Part shown: positions 34,888-43,814 of the stretch, piece by piece
How positions within the stretch are numbered: the stretch's first letter is position 1
Layout: every line of letters begins with the position of its first letter
NCBI RefSeq assembly: GCF_047730065.1
Contig: NZ_CP159829.1
Coordinates: forward strand, 1,364,001 to 1,428,000
Direction of reading: 5' to 3'
From: Njordibacter sp028825405
GTDB taxonomy: Bacteria > Pseudomonadota > Gammaproteobacteria > Pseudomonadales > Balneatricaceae
Length of the DNA: 64,000 nucleotides
Notes under the pieces: generated by a model
The model's database searches: none
Told to the model about the DNA's origin: nothing
Seen by the model: only the letters and a program-made list of their open reading frames with translations
Position numbers and translations under genes: made by a program

Positions 34888-36954
34888 TTGCCTTCTATTA
34901 GCCAATTAACTGAATTTCGTGAGCCTCTGGTAATAGCGCGAAATACAGGCCATCGTTTGATGCTGGTATTGGCCATGGAAGAAGAAAGAGGCCTAATTCA
35001 GGCGCAGCACCTAAGCCAATTAGGTGGTTCGTGCTTATGGGTCGATGTGTTAAAAGACGATCATTCTCACTCCAAGCAACAGCGATACATTACTTCAACT
35101 CAAGCTAAACAATATCTTGGCACGTCTAATCAGCATGTGGTTTATAACGCTCACAGGGCTTTTAATGCGAGTGCCCTATGTGCGGTTAGCGGCACCATAA
35201 GAGGAGGTGGCGTATTAATCTTATTGACTCCTCCAAGTGCCCAATGGCATAAAAATTATGATTTACAACTGGAGTCCTATGGTCATTCAATAAACACTGC
35301 CCATTCGCATTTTATTCAATGGTGGCAAAATCAATGGCAGCACCATAGTGCCGTCTTTGTTTTGCAAGAACTACATGCTGAGCCCCAACATAAAGTAGTG
35401 CCTATTGATTGGCAGCCTCTACCACTTATCTTTGAAGCATCCCAACCACTGCAACCGACCGAAGCACAAGGCCATCTGATTAGTCAATTAGTGATGGCTT
35501 ATGAGCAACAAAATAGCATGGTGCTTGCCATTGATGCACGCAGAGGCCGGGGTAAATCAGCCTGTTTGGGATGGTTTATTAAAGCCCTTGGCTCAAAGGC
35601 CCAGCATGGCCCTGCCATCGTAACTGCACCTAGTAAGCGTTCCCTTAATGCTATGATGCAAACCTCAGCTATGCCAAGCATTAATTTTTATGCTTTAGAT
35701 GCCCTGTTAACATCACTTCCAGACGCAGGGGTATTAATTGTCGATGAAGCGGCTGCTATTCCTTTGTCACAATTAATCAAGCTGATTAAGGTCTATAAAT
35801 TAGTCGTTTTATCATCAACTCAGGATGGATATGAGGGTAGTGGGCAAGGCTATCGACTAAAACTACCCCATATCATTGCAAGCTTAGGGCGTTCAAGTAA
35901 ACACATGACCCTTACACAACCCATGCGTTGGCAGGCTGGTGATGCCCTTGAAAACTTTATTCGTAGCAGCTTTTTATGTGATGTGGAGTTACCAAATATA
36001 ACTCATAATGCATTTGCTGACTCATCAATGGCCCTCGCATATAGTCAGGTCACAGGTGCAAAACTGGCACAAAACCAGACCTTATTAAGGCAAGTTTATG
36101 GCCTGTTAATGTTAGCTCATTACCAAACCACACCCCAAGACTTAAGATTGTTATTAGATCACCCCCAGCATCAGATGCATTTATGCTTTGTTGGTGAGCA
36201 TCTGGTTGGTCTTGCTTGGGTTGCAGAGGAGGGCAACTTAGATGCATCTTTGGCGCGCCAGATAGCGCTTGGCCAACGACGGATCCAAGGCCATTTGTTA
36301 GCTCAGATTTTATCTCAACAAGCGGGTTTTTCAGTGGCTTGTGAACTGAGTAGTTGGCGCATTCAACGCCTTGCTGTGACGCCGTCCCTCCAAGGTAGAG
36401 GTATTGGTTCCAAATTACTTCAGCGAGTGTATGGTTTAGCTCAAGAGAGACAAGTTGACTTTGTGGGTGCCAGCTTTTCTGCCAGTTCCAAAAACCTAGA
36501 TTTTTGGCAGCTCAATAAGTTTATTCCTATATGGCTAGGTGTGCGGGCGGATACTGCGACTGGATTCAATAGCGTGCAGGTGATGCAACCCATTAGTGCC
36601 GATGCGAAGATATTACAGGATCAATTGAGGTGCCATTTTCGAGACTATTTAACCTTTGGCCAGTACCTTTGGTTTTCTTCAATCGATGCAGATCTCTGGC
36701 AAATAATATTTGCATCCTGCCAAAAAAATGTAATGGTGGCGCTTAGTAAAAAGCAACAACAAAACTTATTAACCTTGCTGGCAAACGGACGTGCTGGGTT
36801 CAGCGGCCCACTTTACTTGCTACATCAAAATGTGCGGGATGCCAAACATAAATCGATGATCATCCAAGCTGCACAAAATAATACTCACAAAGGTCTACAA
36901 GAGCATGTAAGGCGACTAGCACGAACCACCTTAGCATTATTACATGGAGTATGA
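34888..36954 (+). CDS. tmcA: tRNA(Met) cytidine acetyltransferase TmcA
   Basis: Makes N4-acetylcytidine at the wobble base of elongator tRNA-Met. The order matches: an N-terminal DUF1726-like part, an RNA-helicase-like ATPase with Walker A DARRGRGKSA and Walker B VLIVDEAAAIP, then a GNAT domain with RLAVTPSLQGRGIGSKLL, and a C-terminal tRNA-binding region. The length of 688 residues fits E. coli TmcA (671). The start is a TTG after GAGGA; no better codon is available. Confidence 0.93.
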   Translation: MPSISQLTEFREPLVIARNTGHRLMLVLAMEEERGLIQAQHLSQLGGSCLWVDVLKDDHSHSKQQRYITSTQAKQYLGTSNQHVVYNAHRAFNASALCAVSGTIRGGGVLILLTPPSAQWHKNYDLQLESYGHSINTAHSHFIQWWQNQWQHHSAVFVLQELHAEPQHKVVPIDWQPLPLIFEASQPLQPTEAQGHLISQLVMAYEQQNSMVLAIDARRGRGKSACLGWFIKALGSKAQHGPAIVTAPSKRSLNAMMQTSAMPSINFYALDALLTSLPDAGVLIVDEAAAIPLSQLIKLIKVYKLVVLSSTQDGYEGSGQGYRLKLPHIIASLGRSSKHMTLTQPMRWQAGDALENFIRSSFLCDVELPNITHNAFADSSMALAYSQVTGAKLAQNQTLLRQVYGLLMLAHYQTTPQDLRLLLDHPQHQMHLCFVGEHLVGLAWVAEEGNLDASLARQIALGQRRIQGHLLAQILSQQAGFSVACELSSWRIQRLAVTPSLQGRGIGSKLLQRVYGLAQERQVDFVGASFSASSKNLDFWQLNKFIPIWLGVRADTATGFNSVQVMQPISADAKILQDQLRCHFRDYLTFGQYLWFSSIDADLWQIIFASCQKNVMVALSKKQQQNLLTLLANGRAGFSGPLYLLHQNVRDAKHKSMIIQAAQNNTHKGLQEHVRRLARTTLALLHGV

Positions 36955-37017
36955 TGCGCAGCACATCAGTACTAAAATCGGTATACTTCTAACTTTACTA
37001 ATAGGCCAGAAATCGTC

Positions 37018-38058
37018 ATGAGCTCAGTCAAACTTACCCAATATAGTCATGGAGCGGGATGTGGTTGTAAAATATCCCCCCAAGTTCTGGATATCATGCT
37101 GGAGTCCCAGTTACCAAAATTTTCCCATCCGAATTTGATTGTGGGTAACGAAAGTCGAGATGATGCCGCAGTTTTTGATTTAGGTGATGGCACTGGCATT
37201 ATCAGTACCACTGATTTCTTTATGCCTATTGTGGACGATGCATTTGATTTTGGCCGAGTAGCGGCTACCAACGCCATTAGTGATGTTTATGCTATGGGTG
37301 GACTGCCACTGATGGCCATCGCCATCTTAGGTTGGCCAGTGGATAAGTTAGCCCCAGAAATAGCCGCTAGGGTCATAGATGGTGCTCGTGACGTTTGTGC
37401 CAAAGCCAATATTTGCCTAGCTGGAGGTCATAGCATCGATGCACCAGAACCCATATTTGGCTTGGCTGTAACGGGCAGAGTGGACTTAGAGCACCTTCAG
37501 CGTAATGACCAAGCCCAAGCGGGTGATCACATTATGCTGACTAAACCTTTAGGCGTGGGGATTTTAACCACAGCTGAAAAACGGGGTATTTTACGACCAC
37601 AGGATATTAATTTGGCTCGTGACAATATGGTCAAGCTCAATGACTTAGGGGTAAAGCTAGCCCCATTGAAAGGGGTTCATGCCATGACGGATGTGACTGG
37701 ATTTGGGCTCATGGGACATTTGCTTGAAGTCTGTGAGGGCAGTCGGTTACATGCGCATATTGAATTCAACCAAATTCCATTGCTAACAGATGTGCAACAC
37801 TATTTAAACCAAGGTTGTGTGCCTGGTGGTAGTGGGAGAAATTATGCAAGTTATGGTCACAAACTGGGTCCGCTTAGTGAAGAGCAATTAAATATCCTTT
37901 GTGATCCGCAAACCAGCGGGGGTTTATTGGTTGCTGTAGCCGAAGATAAAATGACTCAGGCAGAAGATATTTGTCGTGCACAGGGCCAAGACTGTGTGTG
38001 GATTGGGTATTTATCAGACCCAGTAATAAGTCAAAATTACTGTGTTGAGGTGGTTTGA
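37018..38058 (+). CDS. selD: Selenophosphate synthase SelD
   Basis: Makes selenophosphate from selenide and ATP. The N-terminal catalytic segment is HGAGCGCKIS, with Cys15 at the active position and Lys18; the Cys form, not the selenocysteine form. DDAAVFDLGDGTGIISTTDFF and LAGGHSIDAPEPIFGLAVTG are AIR-synthase-type motifs. The length of 346 residues is standard. It is followed directly by selU, so here selenium goes at least to tRNA selenouridine. Confidence 0.96.
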   Translation: MSSVKLTQYSHGAGCGCKISPQVLDIMLESQLPKFSHPNLIVGNESRDDAAVFDLGDGTGIISTTDFFMPIVDDAFDFGRVAATNAISDVYAMGGLPLMAIAILGWPVDKLAPEIAARVIDGARDVCAKANICLAGGHSIDAPEPIFGLAVTGRVDLEHLQRNDQAQAGDHIMLTKPLGVGILTTAEKRGILRPQDINLARDNMVKLNDLGVKLAPLKGVHAMTDVTGFGLMGHLLEVCEGSRLHAHIEFNQIPLLTDVQHYLNQGCVPGGSGRNYASYGHKLGPLSEEQLNILCDPQTSGGLLVAVAEDKMTQAEDICRAQGQDCVWIGYLSDPVISQNYCVEVV

Positions 38059-38059
38059 A

Positions 38060-39199
38060 ATGCCTCTTAAAGTCATTGAGTCGTTGCTACCAAAACCTAT
38101 AAAAGCAGCTGATTTTGATGATTTATTATTACATCAACGCCCCATGTTTGATGTACGGGCACCCATAGAATTTGACAGAGGTGCGTTTCCAAACGTTGTG
38201 AATCTGCCACTCATGAGTGATGACGAGCGCGAGCAAATAGGCACTTGCTATAAACAACAAGGCCAAACTGCTGCCATTGATTTAGGTCATCAATTAGTTC
38301 ATGGAACAACCAAGAGTAATAGAGTTAAAAAGTGGTTAGATTTTGTCAATGAGCACCCCGACGCGGTGTTGTATTGTTTCAGGGGTGGTCTGCGGTCTAA
38401 GTTAAGTCAGCAGTGGTTGGCAGACGCTGGGATTGGCATACCCTTTTTAGAGGGTGGCTATAAGGCTCTGAGAATGCATTTGATAACGCGCTTAGACCAA
38501 TTGGTAGAAGAAATTCCAGCATTCGTTCTCAGTGGCCGCACTGGCACAGGCAAAACTGAAATTTTGCCTCTGTTTGATCGAACTATAGATTTAGAAGGCA
38601 TTGCTAAACATCGAGGATCGAGCTTTGGTAAATACATTGAAGAACAACCAAGTCAGATAAACTTTGAAAATAACTTAGCGATCACGCTAATGCAGCGAAG
38701 ACGAACCAATAATGAGCCCATCATTTATGAAGATGAAAGCCGTTTAGTCGGTTGCCGATTGCTGCCATTAAGTCTTCAGGCTAAGCTTAAGAGTTCGCCA
38801 ATTATGGTGCTAACAGATGATTTTGACGCACGAGTAGAGCGTATTTTTGATGAATACGTCGTCAAGGCAATTGAGGCTTGGAAACATGAGATGGTCAGCC
38901 CAGAAGATGCCTTTTTAGCCTTTGGCGATAGCCTTTTACAGAGCCTGCATCGCATTAAAAAGAGGCTAGGGAGCGAATCTCATGCGCACTTAGTCAAACT
39001 GCTCGAATTGGCTTTAAACCAGCAGTCTGAGCAGAAATATTTAGACCTTCATAAAGATTGGATTGCCTATTTGCTCATTCATTATTATGATCCTATGTAT
39101 GACTATCAACTTTCCCTCAAACAAGATCGGGTGGTTATGCAGGGGAATTCAAGTGAATTAGTCCATTGGTACAAAACCAACAATACATTGCACACTTAA
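38060..39199 (+). CDS. selU: tRNA 2-selenouridine synthase
   Basis: Also called MnmH or YbbB; replaces sulfur with selenium at the wobble uridine of certain tRNAs. An N-terminal rhodanese domain carries the active Cys in YCFRGGLRS, and a C-terminal P-loop domain carries SGRTGTGKTE. I use the ATG right after the selD stop (GAGG upstream); a GTG six codons earlier overlaps selD. The length of 379 residues is close to E. coli SelU (364). Confidence 0.94.
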   Translation: MPLKVIESLLPKPIKAADFDDLLLHQRPMFDVRAPIEFDRGAFPNVVNLPLMSDDEREQIGTCYKQQGQTAAIDLGHQLVHGTTKSNRVKKWLDFVNEHPDAVLYCFRGGLRSKLSQQWLADAGIGIPFLEGGYKALRMHLITRLDQLVEEIPAFVLSGRTGTGKTEILPLFDRTIDLEGIAKHRGSSFGKYIEEQPSQINFENNLAITLMQRRRTNNEPIIYEDESRLVGCRLLPLSLQAKLKSSPIMVLTDDFDARVERIFDEYVVKAIEAWKHEMVSPEDAFLAFGDSLLQSLHRIKKRLGSESHAHLVKLLELALNQQSEQKYLDLHKDWIAYLLIHYYDPMYDYQLSLKQDRVVMQGNSSELVHWYKTNNTLHT

Positions 39200-39221
39200 C
39201 CATATTAAGGAGACCTAAACC

Positions 39222-40331
39222 ATGAAATCTAGAGCCGCTATTGCCTTGGCAAAAGGACAACCATTAACCATCGCAGACATCGATGTAGAAGGCCCAAAAG
39301 CTGGGGAGGTGCTGGTGCGCATGGTGGCCACAGGGGTTTGTCATACGGACGCTTTTACTTTATCTGGCGATGATCCTGAAGGCATATTTCCTGCGGTGTT
39401 AGGTCATGAGGGAGGCGGCGTTGTAGAAGAAGTAGGCAGTGGTGTGACCCATCTTGCGGTAGGCGACCATGTTATTCCACTTTATACTCCAGAATGTGGT
39501 CAATGTAAGTTTTGTTTGTCGGGTAAAACGAACCTTTGTCAGGCCATTCGAGGCACGCAAGGCAAAGGCTTAATGCCCGATGGAAGTAGCCGTTTTTCGT
39601 TAGACGGTAAAACCTTATTTCACTATATGGGAACCTCTACTTTTTCTGAGTACACAGTAGTGCCAGAAATTGCCTTAGCAAAAATTAATAAGGCTGCCCC
39701 CTTAGATAAGGTGTGTTTGCTAGGTTGCGGTATTACTACAGGTATTGGAGCGGTGCTTAATACTGCTAAAGTGCAAGCTGGCGACTCTGTGGCCATTTTT
39801 GGTATGGGTGGGATTGGTTTAAGTGCTGTACAGGGTGCGGTAATGGCAGGCGCAAGTCGTATTATTGTCATCGATATTAATGAAGATAAATTTGAAATGG
39901 CAAAAATGTTGGGAGCCACAGATTGTATTAATCCTAAAAACTATTCTGACCCGATCCAAGACGTCATTGTTGACCTCACTGACGGCGGTGTGGATTTTTC
40001 CTTTGAATGTATTGGCAATGTCAACGTGATGCGTTCAGCCCTAGAGTGTTGCCATAAAGGCTGGGGCGAGTCAGTGATTATTGGTGTGGCGGGAGCAGGT
40101 CAAGAAATCACCACTAGACCCTTTCAATTAGTCACAGGGCGTGTCTGGCGTGGCACTGCTTTTGGTGGAGTCAAAGGGCGCAGCCAGTTGCCAGACTATG
40201 TAGAACGTTATATGGCAGGCGAAATTAAAATTGATCCAATGGTAACCCATACGATGGGGCTGGATGATATTAATAAAGCCTTCGACCTCATGCACAGTGG
40301 CGAAAGTATTCGTTCAGTTGTCATTTTTTAG
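39222..40331 (+). CDS. S-(hydroxymethyl)glutathione dehydrogenase (class III ADH)
   Basis: Zinc- and NAD-dependent enzyme oxidising the formaldehyde-glutathione adduct. Catalytic zinc residues are in GVCHTDAFTLSG and GHEGGGVVEEVG; the structural zinc site is CGQCKFCLSGKTNLC. IFGMGGIGLSAVQGA is the Rossmann segment and VIDINEDKFEMAK gives the NAD-selecting Asp. The length of 369 residues is typical. AAGGAG precedes the ATG. The esterase partner follows after 11 bases. Equivalent names are frmA or adhC. Confidence 0.95.
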   Translation: MKSRAAIALAKGQPLTIADIDVEGPKAGEVLVRMVATGVCHTDAFTLSGDDPEGIFPAVLGHEGGGVVEEVGSGVTHLAVGDHVIPLYTPECGQCKFCLSGKTNLCQAIRGTQGKGLMPDGSSRFSLDGKTLFHYMGTSTFSEYTVVPEIALAKINKAAPLDKVCLLGCGITTGIGAVLNTAKVQAGDSVAIFGMGGIGLSAVQGAVMAGASRIIVIDINEDKFEMAKMLGATDCINPKNYSDPIQDVIVDLTDGGVDFSFECIGNVNVMRSALECCHKGWGESVIIGVAGAGQEITTRPFQLVTGRVWRGTAFGGVKGRSQLPDYVERYMAGEIKIDPMVTHTMGLDDINKAFDLMHSGESIRSVVIF

Positions 40332-40342
40332 GAAGCTTTTAT

Positions 40343-41212
40343 ATGTCGTTAAATCAAGTTTCAGAAATCAAGGTGAGTGGTGGGCGCTTATTGCGCATAG
40401 AACATGATTCTAAGGTGTGCCAAGGATCAATGACTTTTGCAATATTTTTGCCACCACAAGTACAAACAGGTGCCTCGGTGGCTAAGGTCCCCGCGTTGTA
40501 TTGGTTATCCGGGTTGACCTGTAATGATGAAAACTTTAGTCAAAAGGCAGGTGCATTTGCTCTTGCTGCGTCCTTGGGAATGGCGATTGTCATGCCAGAT
40601 ACTAGCCCACGCACTGCCGGCATTGCCAATGAGGATGATGGGTATGATTTAGGGACTGGTGCAGGTTTTTACCTCAACGCAACGCAAGCGCCTTGGTCAA
40701 AGGCTTATAATATGTACAGTTATGTGACAACAGAATTGCCAAACATCATTCAAAGCAACTTTCCTGTAAATACTAAAGCAGCCATCAGCGGTCATTCAAT
40801 GGGTGGGCATGGGGCACTGGTTTGTGCCTTAAAAAATCCAGGTCAATATACCTCAGTCTCAGCCTTTGCTCCCATTGCATCTCCTTCGCAATGCCCATGG
40901 GGTCAAAAGGCCTTTACGGCCTATTTGGGCACTGATTCAGCAGATTGGGTACCATGGGACAGCAATGAGTTGGTGCAAAAAAACCATGCTGCAGGTTTGA
41001 TACCGCAGCCTATGCTGATTGATCAAGGCACGAGTGATCCGTTTCTTACTGAACAGTTGATGCCTCATTTATTCAGTTCAACCTGCGCCCGCTTGAACAT
41101 TCCACTGGACTACCGCGAACGGCAAGGCTATGACCATAGCTATTACTACATTAGCAGTTTTATCGACGAGCACCTGCGCTACCATGCAGCCTACCTTGGT
41201 TTAAAGGCTTAA
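40343..41212 (+). CDS. fghA: S-formylglutathione hydrolase
   Basis: Alpha/beta-hydrolase esterase releasing formate and glutathione, the second step of formaldehyde detoxification. The nucleophile elbow is SGHSMGGHGAL; LYWLSGLTCNDENF and DTSPR are family motifs, and the catalytic His lies in YDHSYYY. The length of 289 residues is slightly above E. coli FrmB (277). The next gene starts within one base of its stop. Confidence 0.94.
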   Translation: MSLNQVSEIKVSGGRLLRIEHDSKVCQGSMTFAIFLPPQVQTGASVAKVPALYWLSGLTCNDENFSQKAGAFALAASLGMAIVMPDTSPRTAGIANEDDGYDLGTGAGFYLNATQAPWSKAYNMYSYVTTELPNIIQSNFPVNTKAAISGHSMGGHGALVCALKNPGQYTSVSAFAPIASPSQCPWGQKAFTAYLGTDSADWVPWDSNELVQKNHAAGLIPQPMLIDQGTSDPFLTEQLMPHLFSSTCARLNIPLDYRERQGYDHSYYYISSFIDEHLRYHAAYLGLKA

Positions 41213-41563
41213 ATGATGACAGAAAAAAAGCGCCATACCCGTCATGGTCATATGGCAAGAGTTTCTAAGCTAGCTCTAGGCGACCAAGCCTTACCAGTAC
41301 GTTTTATGTACAAAACGATACCAGAACACAGTAATGATACTGGCTGGCGCTTATTTACAGGCTATGAAACAACCGCATTTCTAGCTCGGTTTTCTAACCT
41401 AGAACCATTCCCTCTTGAGCCTATGTGTGAAGCTGACCCAAGTTTAGATGCGTTGCTAGATCAAAACGCAGGTAGTGTTTGGGAGCGACTTCCTGATCAG
41501 CCGTGGCAGCCTGTGCATAATTTTGAGATTCCCGTAGAAGAAGTGGATGTAGTTATTAATTAA
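41213..41563 (+). CDS. DUF2185 family protein
   Basis: A 116-residue soluble protein. VSKLALGDQALPVRFMYK followed by DTGWRLFTGYET fits the DUF2185 (immunity-protein-Imm33-like) family. No toxin gene is adjacent, so an immunity role is not indicated here. It overlaps the stop of fghA and shares a base with the start of the following esterase, so it is locked into the formaldehyde operon. Its function is unknown. Confidence 0.7.
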   Translation: MMTEKKRHTRHGHMARVSKLALGDQALPVRFMYKTIPEHSNDTGWRLFTGYETTAFLARFSNLEPFPLEPMCEADPSLDALLDQNAGSVWERLPDQPWQPVHNFEIPVEEVDVVIN

Positions 41564-42348
41564 TGCTGCTCCATACGGATCAATTTAATAGACTGGGTGG
41601 CACCCCTCTTGTTGTATTACATGGCCTATTCGGGGCATCAGATAACTGGCGTAGTCAAGCAGCCATATGGTCACTGGAACGTCCAGTGGTGACTATGGAC
41701 CTGCGCAATCATGGCTCATCTGGTCACGATCCTGTTATGGATTATGCAACAATGGCAAAAGATGTAACTGATACTTTAAATGCCTTGAATTTCGACATAG
41801 TAGACCTGTTAGGCCATTCAATGGGTGGCAAAGTAGCCATGCAACTGGCTGTCAAATATCCGCAACGCTTACGCAGTATCTTGGTCGCTGATATTGCCCC
41901 CGTGGCTTACGAACCCCGCCACCAATCAATATTGGCAGGTCTCAAAGCCATTAATCTAGTCACCCTAAAGTCCCGTAAAGAGGCTTTAGAGGTGCTACTT
42001 CAGTACGAACCTGACCAAAGGGCCTGTCAATTTTTACTTAAAGGTCTTTACAAGAACCATGTAGGGGAATTTGCCTTACGTTATAACCTTGGTGCTATAC
42101 AAAATAACTACCCAGCCATTAGTGCAGCACCTACACTTTCTGAGGATGCAAGCATATACAAGGGGCCAGCGTTGGTGCTTAAGGGGGAAAACTCGGCTTA
42201 TATATTACCCCAACATAAAGCCTCCTTCGATCAGCTTCTGCCTAATTGCACATTGAAGATCATGGCTGATTGCGGGCATTGGCTACACGCTGAAAAACCA
42301 GAGTTATTTAGTCGTTTAGTATCGCGTTTTTTAAATGGTTTAACCTAA
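41563..42348 (+). CDS. Alpha/beta-hydrolase, YbfF-like esterase
   Basis: A 261-residue serine hydrolase. The oxyanion segment VLHGLFGASDNW, nucleophile elbow LLGHSMGGKVAM and the terminal His in ADCGHWLHAEKP complete the triad with Asp. This pattern is close to E. coli YbfF, a thioesterase/esterase on short acyl substrates. The TAATG overlap with DUF2185 implies coupling; the next gene begins 3 bases after its stop. Confidence 0.88.
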   Translation: MLLHTDQFNRLGGTPLVVLHGLFGASDNWRSQAAIWSLERPVVTMDLRNHGSSGHDPVMDYATMAKDVTDTLNALNFDIVDLLGHSMGGKVAMQLAVKYPQRLRSILVADIAPVAYEPRHQSILAGLKAINLVTLKSRKEALEVLLQYEPDQRACQFLLKGLYKNHVGEFALRYNLGAIQNNYPAISAAPTLSEDASIYKGPALVLKGENSAYILPQHKASFDQLLPNCTLKIMADCGHWLHAEKPELFSRLVSRFLNGLT

Positions 42349-42351
42349 GGC

Positions 42352-43491
42352 ATGCGTATTCTTTTGCTATCAGCTTACGATGCTCAAAGTCACAAATATT
42401 GGCGAGAAGGCATGGCCGCCCAGTTCCCTGAGTACGATTGGACTCAATTAGCGCTGCCCGGGCATCATTTTAGCTGGCGTATTCGGAGTAATAGTTTGCA
42501 ATGGGCTTTGAGTGAACGAGCTACTTTAGATCAGCCCTATGACTTAATTATAGCTACATCAATGGTGGACTTTGCCTCTTTAAAAGGGTTTGTGCCTAAC
42601 TTGGCCAACATACCTTCGATCCTATATTTTCATGAAAATCAATTCATTTACCCCCCCAGTCAGTTAACAAAAAAACCCTTTTTAGATCCAAAACTTGTGA
42701 CCTTATATGCAGCTTTAGCAGCTGATCAATTAGTGTTCAATAGTCGCTACAACCAACAAACTTTTATCACTGGGGTGAGGGCGTTACTCAAACAAGTGCC
42801 CGAAAAGCTTCCTGTTGATTTGGCTCAGTTATTTGAGGAAAAAAGCTCAGTTCTGCCGGTGCCACTTAAGCCTCTGAATATCTCCGACTACATGGGTGTT
42901 AATGGATCTGCACAGTGGCCAAAAAGGGCGAATAAGACATGCTTAAGGTTAGTTTGGGCGGCGCGCTGGGAATATGATAAAGGACCCCACTTATTGTTGG
43001 CGATACTGCGCCAATTAAAACAACGAAAGGTGGATTTCAAATTATGCATACTGGGGCAAGTGTTCCGTAAGCAACCTCTCGAATTTGACTCTATAAAGAC
43101 TGAGTTTAGCTCGGAGTTGGTCCAATTTGGGTTTGCCAAATCACGTCACCAATACCTGTCTTGGTTAGCTGGAGGGGACATTATATTGTCTACTGCATTG
43201 CATGAGTTTCAAGGCCTAGCAGTGCAAGAAGCAGTGCAATTGGGGTGTATGCCAGTGTTACCCAATAGACTTGTCTACCCTCAAATTTTTGCGTCACATT
43301 ATCTTTATGACTCTTTTCCAAATAACCATGAAAAAGAGTCCAGTGCTGCTGCAGACTTGATCCAAGAGTTTCCATTGCGGCCACTAAAAAATGACAGTGC
43401 GCTAGCCTTTGTGCAGCAACTGCTTTGGCCCAATATAAAGGTCAAATACCAACAGTTGTTGCATTTTCATACCTTGCCTAAAGATAGTTAA
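42352..43491 (+). CDS. DUF3524-type glycosyltransferase, homologue of tRNA-queuosine mannosyltransferase
   Basis: A 379-residue GT-B glycosyltransferase. The N-terminal segments LLLSAYDAQSHKYWREGM, LPGHHFSWRIRSN, IATSMVDFASLKG and YFHENQFIYP are diagnostic of DUF3524, the N-terminal domain of the GTDC1/QTMAN group that mannosylates queuosine on vertebrate tRNA-Asp. The C-terminal GT1-like domain has WAARWEYDKGP and STALHEFQGLAVQEAV. Whether the bacterial form modifies tRNA is unproven. It ends a tight operon starting with the formaldehyde genes. Confidence 0.8.
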   Translation: MRILLLSAYDAQSHKYWREGMAAQFPEYDWTQLALPGHHFSWRIRSNSLQWALSERATLDQPYDLIIATSMVDFASLKGFVPNLANIPSILYFHENQFIYPPSQLTKKPFLDPKLVTLYAALAADQLVFNSRYNQQTFITGVRALLKQVPEKLPVDLAQLFEEKSSVLPVPLKPLNISDYMGVNGSAQWPKRANKTCLRLVWAARWEYDKGPHLLLAILRQLKQRKVDFKLCILGQVFRKQPLEFDSIKTEFSSELVQFGFAKSRHQYLSWLAGGDIILSTALHEFQGLAVQEAVQLGCMPVLPNRLVYPQIFASHYLYDSFPNNHEKESSAAADLIQEFPLRPLKNDSALAFVQQLLWPNIKVKYQQLLHFHTLPKDS

Positions 43492-43631
43492 AAAGCCCAA
43501 TATCGATTGCTCTGTGTGTGTGGTTTAGCTAAAGCCATGTAAAATAGGAGAGTTGCTCACATCCCTAGGACGAAGCGTGTTAAAATTGGCCACTGACGCT
43601 GTTTAATTATAGTCTTTGAGCCCACAACACC

Positions 43632-43811
43632 ATGACCCGAGCGAAAAAGAAAATGCCCGCCCTAGCTGGGGTAACTTTCAATCCCAACAAGAAGAAAACG
43701 ACTGTTGCTAAAAGCTTTTCTCCTTCAAGTTATCAAACGCGCAAACAAAAAGGCTTAGCTACTAAAAAGAAACAAAAATCTGTGTTTCAGCAACACCAAG
43801 ACGAGAATTAA
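43632..43811 (+). CDS. Small lysine-rich protein
   Basis: A 59-codon frame beginning MTRAKKKMPALAGVTFNP and ending HQDEN, with many Lys, Gln, Ser and Thr residues and clusters such as KKKQK. It ends 3 bases before the DUF599 gene, so it may be translated from the same message. No ribosome site is obvious just upstream. No family is recognised; the composition suggests nucleic acid or ribosome binding, which is a guess. Confidence 0.55.
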   Translation: MTRAKKKMPALAGVTFNPNKKKTTVAKSFSPSSYQTRKQKGLATKKKQKSVFQQHQDEN

Positions 43812-43814
43812 GTA

